Assembly: GCA_038231495.1 (NCBI GenBank)
Contig: JBBRLG010000224.1
Location: forward strand, 1 to 11,087
Direction: 5' to 3'
From: JBBRLG01 sp038231495
GTDB lineage: Bacteria > Planctomycetota > Planctomycetia > Gemmatales > Gemmataceae
DNA length: 11,087 bases
Positions within the stretch are counted from its first letter, which is position 1, and the number at the start of each line of letters is the position of its first letter. The notes below the pieces were generated by a model. It had not been told where the DNA came from. It ran no database searches and saw nothing but the letters and a program-made list of their open reading frames with translations. A program made the position numbers and the translations under genes. Positions 6,562 to 11,087 of the stretch are shown piece by piece.

Positions 6562-8847
6562 TCACAGCATCTGAAACGGATCGATGTCCAGCGAGAATTC
6601 GACTCCCGACGGCGGACGCAGCGTCGGCAGCACGGCCCGGAATACCTGGTGCAGCGCGCCGGGACTGGGCGATTGCAACTGGAAGTGAAAGCGATAGTAA
6701 CCCTTCAGGCGGAACACCGGCGCCTCCGCCGGGCCGAGCAGGCGCACCTCCAGGGGGCCGCCCTTGCCCAGGCGGTTGAACGCCTCGTTGAACGCAGCTG
6801 CCATGCGGTCGGCGAAGTCCGACGCAGCCTGCTGGTCGCGGCTGCGGATGATGACCCGCGCCAGTCGCTGAAACGGCGGGTAGTTGTGGGCGCGGCGCGT
6901 CGCCAGCTCGGCCGCCACGAAGCCGGCGTAGTCGTGCTTGGCCGCGAAGGCGATGCACGGGTGCTCCGGCGTGTAAGTCTGGATCAGCACCCGGCCGCCG
7001 CGCGGTCCGCGGCCGGTCCGGCCCGCGACCTGCGACAATAATTGGAACGTCCGTTCGCCCGAACGGAAGTCCGGCACGTGCAGCCCCACGTCCGCGTTGA
7101 CGACGCCCACCAGCGTGACGTTGGGGAAGTCCAAACCCTTCGCGATCATCTGCGTACCGAGCAGGATGTGAATGTCGCCGCGACGGAACGCCGACAGCAC
7201 CTTGCCGTGGCTGCCCGGCTTGCGCATCGAGTCGCTGTCCATGCGCGCGACGACGTAGCCCTTGAAACGATCTTCGATCTCCATTTGCAGCTTTTCGGTG
7301 CCCAGCCCGTGGTAGCGCACCGCGGCCTGGCCGCACAGCGGACAGGTGCGCAGCGGCTCCTTTTCGTAGCCGCAATAGTGGCAGAGCATCACGTCGCGCA
7401 GCTTGTGATAGGTCAGCGCCAGGTCGCAGAACTTGCAGCCCTCGACGTGGCCGCACGCCGGGCAGTGGATGTGCGTCGAAAAGCCACGGCGGTTGAGCAG
7501 CAGCATGACCTGGCCGCCGTCCTTGAGCGTGGTCCGCATGGCGTGGTCCAGGGCGTCGCCGATCGGGCTGAATCGCCCCGGCGCCGACCCCTGGTGGCGC
7601 AGGTCGATCAGGCCCACGTCCGGCAACGGCCGGTCGAGCACGCGCTGCGGCAGCGTCAGCATTTTGTACGCGCCGCGCTGGGCGTTGTGGTAACTCTCCA
7701 GCGACGGCGTGGCCGAGCCGAGCAGGATCGGAATGTTTTCGAGGCGGGCGCGCATGACGGCCACGTCGCGCGCGTGGTAGCGCGGCGTCGTTTCCTGCTT
7801 GAACGTGTTTTCGTGTTCTTCGTCGATGACGATCAGCCCGAGTTTGCGCGTCGGGGCGAAGACGGCACTGCGGGCGCCGACCACGACGTGAACGTGGCCG
7901 GCCGCGACGCGCCGCCAGTGGCCGCCGCGCTCCGCGTCGCCGAGGTGGCTGTGCAAAACGGCCACCTCGCCGCAACGGCCCTTGAACCGCTGGATCGTCT
8001 GCGGCGTCAGGCTGATCTCCGGCACCAGGACCAGCGCCTCCTTGCCCTGCTTGACAATTTCCTCGATGGCCCGCAGGTAAATCTCGGTCTTGCCGCTGCC
8101 GGTGACGCCGTGCAGCAGGCAGGCGTTAAAGCCGCCGGCCGCCAGCAGCGGTTCGAGTTGTTTCCAGACGGCCGCTTGATCGTTGTTGAGGACGAGCGGG
8201 CCGTCCGGCGCAGCCTCTTCCGTGGTGTCGGCAAACTGCTCGACGCGCCGGGAGACGCGGCGCGCGACGCCCTTGGCAACCAGCGCCTCGACCGGGCCGG
8301 GGCCGCAGCGTGCGAGCCGTCCCAGGTGCCGCATCTCGACGGCGCGGCCGAGGTTCCGCAGCTGTTGCAGGGCGGTGGTTTGTTTCGCGGTCAATTCGGG
8401 TGGCGGCGTCGGCCACTCGGCGTCCGGCACCGTCTCGATGAAGACAAGTTTGCGCGTGCCGGCCCGGTCGCGCGCCCCGGCCGGGACGACAGCGTTGAGC
8501 ACCTGGCCCCAACCGCACAGGTAATAGTCGGCCATCCAGCGCGTCAACCGCAGGAGGTTGTCGGTCAGGAGCGCCTCGTCGTCCAGGACGTCAAGCAACT
8601 CCTTGACGGCGCGCGGCGGCGCGGTTTCGCTCAGACGAACGCAGTAGCCGACGGTCGCCCGGTCGCCGCGGCCGAACGGCGCGCGGACGCGCTTGCCGAC
8701 GCCGATGGTGGCGCGGAGTTCCTCGCCCACGGCGTAGGTAAAGGCATGGTCGAGTGGCCGGTCGAAGACGATGTCCGCGAACAGCCCGGCCGCCTGGGCG
8801 ACCGCATCATCGGAGTGGAAGAGGTCGTGTTGCATGGTCCGGGTCAC
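6562..8847 (-). CDS. priA: primosomal replication-restart helicase PriA
   Basis: A complete 761-residue PriA, the superfamily 2 helicase that recognises stalled or recombined replication forks and starts reloading of the replicative helicase. In order: N-terminal 3'-DNA-end binding domain (about 22-120, 'VFDRPLDHAFTYAV', 'VRAPFGRGDRATVGY'), winged-helix region (about 150-205), and helicase lobe 1 with Walker A GVTGSGKTE (247-255), DEEH (342-345) and GSAT (377-380). Lobe 2 has LNRRGFS (451-457), a zinc-binding insert with all eight cysteines (462, 465, 471, 474, 489, 492, 502, 505), GTQMIAKGLDFPNV (564-577) and QVAGRTGRG (606-614). The start is a GTG at 8847 with a GGAG site 7 nt upstream; an ATG four codons later is too far from that site. 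Length and motifs are normal, so it should be functional. No primosome partner gene is nearby. Confidence 0.97.
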   Translation of the reverse strand: MTRTMQHDLFHSDDAVAQAAGLFADIVFDRPLDHAFTYAVGEELRATIGVGKRVRAPFGRGDRATVGYCVRLSETAPPRAVKELLDVLDDEALLTDNLLRLTRWMADYYLCGWGQVLNAVVPAGARDRAGTRKLVFIETVPDAEWPTPPPELTAKQTTALQQLRNLGRAVEMRHLGRLARCGPGPVEALVAKGVARRVSRRVEQFADTTEEAAPDGPLVLNNDQAAVWKQLEPLLAAGGFNACLLHGVTGSGKTEIYLRAIEEIVKQGKEALVLVPEISLTPQTIQRFKGRCGEVAVLHSHLGDAERGGHWRRVAAGHVHVVVGARSAVFAPTRKLGLIVIDEEHENTFKQETTPRYHARDVAVMRARLENIPILLGSATPSLESYHNAQRGAYKMLTLPQRVLDRPLPDVGLIDLRHQGSAPGRFSPIGDALDHAMRTTLKDGGQVMLLLNRRGFSTHIHCPACGHVEGCKFCDLALTYHKLRDVMLCHYCGYEKEPLRTCPLCGQAAVRYHGLGTEKLQMEIEDRFKGYVVARMDSDSMRKPGSHGKVLSAFRRGDIHILLGTQMIAKGLDFPNVTLVGVVNADVGLHVPDFRSGERTFQLLSQVAGRTGRGPRGGRVLIQTYTPEHPCIAFAAKHDYAGFVAAELATRRAHNYPPFQRLARVIIRSRDQQAASDFADRMAAAFNEAFNRLGKGGPLEVRLLGPAEAPVFRLKGYYRFHFQLQSPSPGALHQVFRAVLPTLRPPSGVEFSLDIDPFQML

Positions 8848-8884
8848 AGCCGTTCTCCCGCAAACGAGAGACAGTCTAATCGGA

Positions 8885-8893
8885 ATTATACCA
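8885..8893 (-). promoter_or_regulatory. extended -10 promoter of priA
   Basis: Read on the minus strand this is TGGTATAAT, a perfect -10 with extended TGn, and it is followed by TCC, like the element at 2340-2348. No -35 is visible at the proper distance. Transcription would start about 30 nt before the priA GTG. Confidence 0.65.
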
Positions 8894-8930
8894 TACCCGG
8901 CCGTGCCACCGTTTACGAGGTCGGTAGGCG

Positions 8931-8979
8931 TCCGCCGCTTGCGGCTTTGCGAAAGGAGAGTATCCCCCCGCCAAACGGG
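8931..8979. repeat. small GC hairpins between priA and the 74-residue gene
   Basis: GCCG (8934-8937) pairs with CGGC (8942-8945) around a CTTG loop, inside the phrase CCGCCGCTTGCGGCTTTGCG; further on, CCCG (8967-8970) pairs with CGGG (8976-8979). They lie downstream of the small membrane-protein gene and upstream of the priA promoter. The first phrase resembles, from memory, short intergenic repeats in planctomycetes; the second could be part of a weak terminator but has no T tract. Confidence 0.35.
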
Positions 8980-9009
8980 CGAGGGAGAAGGGTGGGCGAC
9001 GAAGCCATT

Positions 9010-9234
9010 TCACTTTGAGCGCGGCGATACCACGGCGGATTCCTGGGGGTTCCGGTCAACGGCGGTGGCCACGATGGAGTAGATGACGACGCCGATCAGG
9101 AAGATCGACGAAATGAGGAGCACGACGATGCGGGCTTCCTTTTTGTCGTCGGCGTGAAAGGTTTTGATTTCCGCCTCGGTGAACGGGGCGGCGGCCGCGT
9201 ACCCGGTGGTGTCGTGCTGGTGTTCGTGGTTCAT
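9010..9234 (-). CDS. small single-span membrane protein, function unknown
   Basis: A 74-residue protein I do not recognise by function. The ATG at 9234 has a GGAG site 9 nt upstream; an earlier in-frame start at 9261 lies before it and is less likely. The N-terminus is His-rich (MNHEHQHDTTGY), followed by an amphipathic stretch (about 18-34, 'FTEAEIKTFHADDKKEAR') and one hydrophobic segment (about 35-59, 'IVVLLISSIFLIGVVIYSIV'), then a short polar tail. The charge pattern suggests the tail lies on the outside. It sits between the transglutaminase-like gene and priA, all on the minus strand, and has its own candidate promoter. The His-rich start might bind metal, but this is a guess. Good start site, membrane segment and codon use make it a real gene. 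Confidence 0.7.
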   Translation of the reverse strand: MNHEHQHDTTGYAAAAPFTEAEIKTFHADDKKEARIVVLLISSIFLIGVVIYSIVATAVDRNPQESAVVSPRSK

Positions 9235-9285
9235 GGTTGCGCTCTCCCTCGTCGGGGCCAACGGTCGGACAGTAAGCTACCCATC

Positions 9286-9315
9286 GGTATAGTCGCCCGC
9301 CCCGGTGCGGGTCAA
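9286..9315 (-). promoter_or_regulatory. candidate promoter of the small membrane-protein gene
   Basis: On the minus strand TTGACC (9315-9310, 5/6 to consensus) is followed after 18 bp by TATACC (9291-9286, 4/6). This predicts a leader of about 45 nt ahead of the ATG at 9234. A CCCGC/GCGGG hairpin (9296-9300 with 9307-9311) lies in the spacer; it could also serve as a weak end signal for the upstream gene, but there is no T tract. Confidence 0.5.
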
Positions 9316-9355
9316 GGAGGAGTCCGACTTTCGCCAAAACGTTAGATCGGTTCGC

Positions 9356-10909
9356 CTATTCCTCGACCTTCACGACCTCGACTTTCAGCTTGCCCATGAC
9401 GCGCGTAACGGGCAGCAGCGGCGCCAGGGTGTGCGTGTCCGCCCAGCTATGGTCAGAAATCTTCAGGTGGCCGGGGCCGACGCCGCCCTGGCCCAGCGTC
9501 GCGTCGATGCCGAGCCATTGGCCTTTTACCCAGACCTCCGTCCACATGTGAAAGCCCAGAATCGCCTTCTTCTCGCCGTCCGGGGCGTAGACCAGCCCCA
9601 GCGCCGTGCGCGACGGCACGCCCGCCGCCCGGCACATCGCCGCCGTCAGCATCGCGTGCTGGCGGCAGTCGCCTTGCTTGTCGTTTGCCACCTGGCTCGC
9701 GCTGGCAAAGCCGATGGCGCTGCTCGGCCGCATGTTGTCGTGGACCCACTTTTCAACCTTCTGGGCCTTGCGCCAGGCGTCCGTCTCCCGGCCCACCGCG
9801 TCCGCGGCCAGCGCCTTGACCTTGTCGTCCTCGGCGTCCAGGAAATAGCTGCTGCCCGAAAACTCCTTCTTCGCCTCGGACGGGTTCTCGACCGTCGCCG
9901 GCTTGCGGAGCGCCCGCACCGTCAGTTCAAACGAATCGTCGGTGATTTTCTTGATCTTCTGTCGCCCGTCTTTCGCAAACGTCGTCGCGGCGTCGTCCTC
10001 GCCCTTGACGGTGATGCGGTAAACGACCGCTTTCGCGTCGTGGATGTGGGGCACGGGGCGGTCCAGCGGGATGAGCGTGCCCAGTCCCAGGTCCGGTAAG
10101 AGTGTCGGCGCGACGCCTTCCTGCTCGGCCACCTTCTGCGTCGTGCGGTACAGCGTCAGTTGCCCCAGGCCCGGCATGTCCAGTTCCGAGCGCACGGGTT
10201 GCCGGTCCTTGTCCAGCCAGGACACCAGGCGCGGCAGTTGGATCGCATTGCCGTTGACTTCCACCTTGTCCGTGACGGCCTCCACGCGCACCAGGGTCTT
10301 CTTGACGCGATTGACGCGGACGGTTGCTCCTTCCTTGATCGTCTCCAGCAGATCGACTTCCTCGGCGGGCTTGACCGTGGCCCGGACCTTGACCGTCGTA
10401 CCGAGCGACGGCTCGAAGCTCAGGTATTCCAGCTTGTCGCCCGGCTTGACCTTCTTGTCGTGGAATAGCGACTCCTGGCGGGCCATGCCCAACACCTTGT
10501 CGTCCCACGGCACCGGTTTGCCTTTCGGGTCGTTCGCGGTGCGCAGCACCAGGCTGTCGCCCTCGACCGTGCCGGTCACGACGAATTTCTTGCCCTTGTC
10601 GAGGAACTGCGTCAGCGTCAGGCCGACGACCTTGCCCTCTGGCGTTTCGTCGGTGCTGGTCTCCATGCGCAGCGGCACGACTTCGTTGTAGCGCTTAATT
10701 TGCAGGCTCATGCTGAGCGTGGTGCGGACGACTTTTTTGCCGTCGCGTTCGATCTCCTGCACCGTGGTGTGAACGGAACCGCTCTTCGCGCCTTCGAGGT
10801 AGGCGGCGTCCCACGTCTCCTTGAGGAGCTTCGGCGGCGTCGGTTCGGCGCGAAGGGGCGCGACCAGGAATAGCACCAGTACGCCGCCGCACCACAGCAA
10901 TTTGCGCAT
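9356..10909 (-). CDS. secreted transglutaminase-like protein
   Basis: A 517-residue predicted exported protein with a C-terminal transglutaminase-like (papain-fold) domain. I chose the ATG at 10909, 5 nt after an AAGGAG site; a GTG one codon earlier is too close to that site. A signal peptide covers residues 1-21 (MRKLLWCGGVLVLFLVAPLRA). Residues about 22-360 form a beta-rich region without recognised motifs. The domain at about 365-480 has the catalytic triad: Cys415 in 'KQGDCRQHAMLTAAMCRAAGV', His454 in 'GFHMWTEVWV' and Asp469 in 'WLGIDATLGQ'. Such domains act as cysteine proteases, amidases or cross-linkers; many bacterial members are uncharacterised. The layout of a large beta-rich N-terminal part plus a C-terminal triad is, from memory, common in planctomycetes. 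Substrate is unknown. Fold and active site are well supported. Confidence 0.88.
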   Translation of the reverse strand: MRKLLWCGGVLVLFLVAPLRAEPTPPKLLKETWDAAYLEGAKSGSVHTTVQEIERDGKKVVRTTLSMSLQIKRYNEVVPLRMETSTDETPEGKVVGLTLTQFLDKGKKFVVTGTVEGDSLVLRTANDPKGKPVPWDDKVLGMARQESLFHDKKVKPGDKLEYLSFEPSLGTTVKVRATVKPAEEVDLLETIKEGATVRVNRVKKTLVRVEAVTDKVEVNGNAIQLPRLVSWLDKDRQPVRSELDMPGLGQLTLYRTTQKVAEQEGVAPTLLPDLGLGTLIPLDRPVPHIHDAKAVVYRITVKGEDDAATTFAKDGRQKIKKITDDSFELTVRALRKPATVENPSEAKKEFSGSSYFLDAEDDKVKALAADAVGRETDAWRKAQKVEKWVHDNMRPSSAIGFASASQVANDKQGDCRQHAMLTAAMCRAAGVPSRTALGLVYAPDGEKKAILGFHMWTEVWVKGQWLGIDATLGQGGVGPGHLKISDHSWADTHTLAPLLPVTRVMGKLKVEVVKVEE

Positions 10910-10950
10910 CACTTCTCCTTTACCGAGTCAATAACCATAAACTTCGGTGG

Positions 10951-10978
10951 CACGCCCTGAGGTACTCCGAAGGGCGTG
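10951..10978. repeat. hairpin upstream of the transglutaminase-like gene
   Basis: CACGCCCT (10951-10958) and AGGGCGTG (10971-10978) form a perfect 8-bp stem; inside it GAG (10959-10961) pairs with CTC (10965-10967) around a GTA loop, leaving CGA as a bulge. It lies about 40 bp upstream of the gene on the minus strand. It may be a terminator for a gene beyond the window, a leader structure or another dispersed repeat. Confidence 0.5.
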
Positions 10979-11010
10979 AGCCGTTGCAAGCACACCACGC
11001 CGCTTGGCGA

Positions 11011-11038
11011 GGGGGGGGGGGGGGGGGGGGGGGGGGGG
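11011..11038. other. 28-G homopolymer, probable low-quality contig end
   Basis: There are 28 consecutive G bases, followed to the window end by G-rich, low-complexity sequence. Nothing like it occurs elsewhere in the window. Poly-G runs near a contig end are typical of two-colour Illumina data where no signal is called as G. The bases from about 11010 on should not be interpreted biologically. Confidence 0.75.
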
Positions 11039-11087
11039 TGGTTGGTGGAATGGGGGTGTGGGGGCCGCCCGCGGGGGCGGAAGGGGA

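Noticed and set aside
6428..7975. A 515-codon minus-strand open frame overlapping priA in another frame
   Set aside because: Arg/Pro/Gly-rich composition typical of an out-of-frame reading of a GC-rich gene; priA motifs are in the other frame.
7042..9018. A 658-codon open frame on the plus strand opposite priA
   Set aside because: It is a GC-rich antisense shadow of a complete priA gene; its protein is low-complexity Arg/Ala/Val-rich with no recognisable motif and runs past the priA promoter.
11011..11038. A G-quadruplex or regulatory poly-G tract
   Set aside because: It lies at the window end within low-complexity G-rich sequence and fits a sequencing artefact better.

Overview
The window looks like a stretch of chromosome from a GC-rich planctomycete, most likely a Gemmata-type lineage. 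This is inferred from gene content and style: secreted glycine-rich EF-hand proteins, twin secreted DTGA protease/PDZ proteins, a small His-rich single-span membrane protein, a RelE/ParE-type toxin with an 'LTxxVxLCDxxGRxLGxF' antitoxin, and many small structured intergenic repeats. Marker-gene phylogeny was not possible here.

Layout. On the minus strand (57-1451) lies a secreted four-EF-hand protein with glycine/asparagine-rich linkers. Next is a two-gene toxin-antitoxin operon (1692-2221, minus; antitoxin first, ATGA overlap). A divergent promoter region of about 160 bp (2222-2381) separates it from a plus-strand pair of paralogous secreted proteins (2382-3233 and 3235-4113), each with one retropepsin-like DTGA motif and a C-terminal PDZ domain. 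This pair converges on a 12-span GT-C type membrane glycosyltransferase (4266-6161, minus); the gap is filled by a near-perfect long inverted repeat (4120-4268). A 400-bp gene-free region (6162-6561) holds a long imperfect hairpin and short GTTGGCGTG-type repeats. Then come a complete primosomal helicase PriA (6562-8847, minus), a 74-residue single-span membrane protein (9010-9234, minus) and a secreted transglutaminase-like protein (9356-10909, minus). The last ~80 bases contain 28 consecutive G and G-rich sequence, which looks like a low-quality contig end.

How the genes fit together. Five of the eight coding units are predicted secreted or membrane proteins, so the region mainly serves the cell envelope and periplasm: Ca-binding, proteolysis or peptide binding, cysteine-protease-like chemistry and glycosyl transfer. 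priA is the only clear core-information gene, and the toxin-antitoxin pair is a typical small accessory module. I saw no phage, transposase, CRISPR, tRNA or rRNA sequence. No clearly new multi-gene system is evident. The points most worth a second look are the tandem DTGA-PDZ pair, the structured intergenic elements, a shared TGGTATAATYCC promoter motif ahead of two genes, and a palindrome placed like an operator over the toxin-antitoxin promoter.
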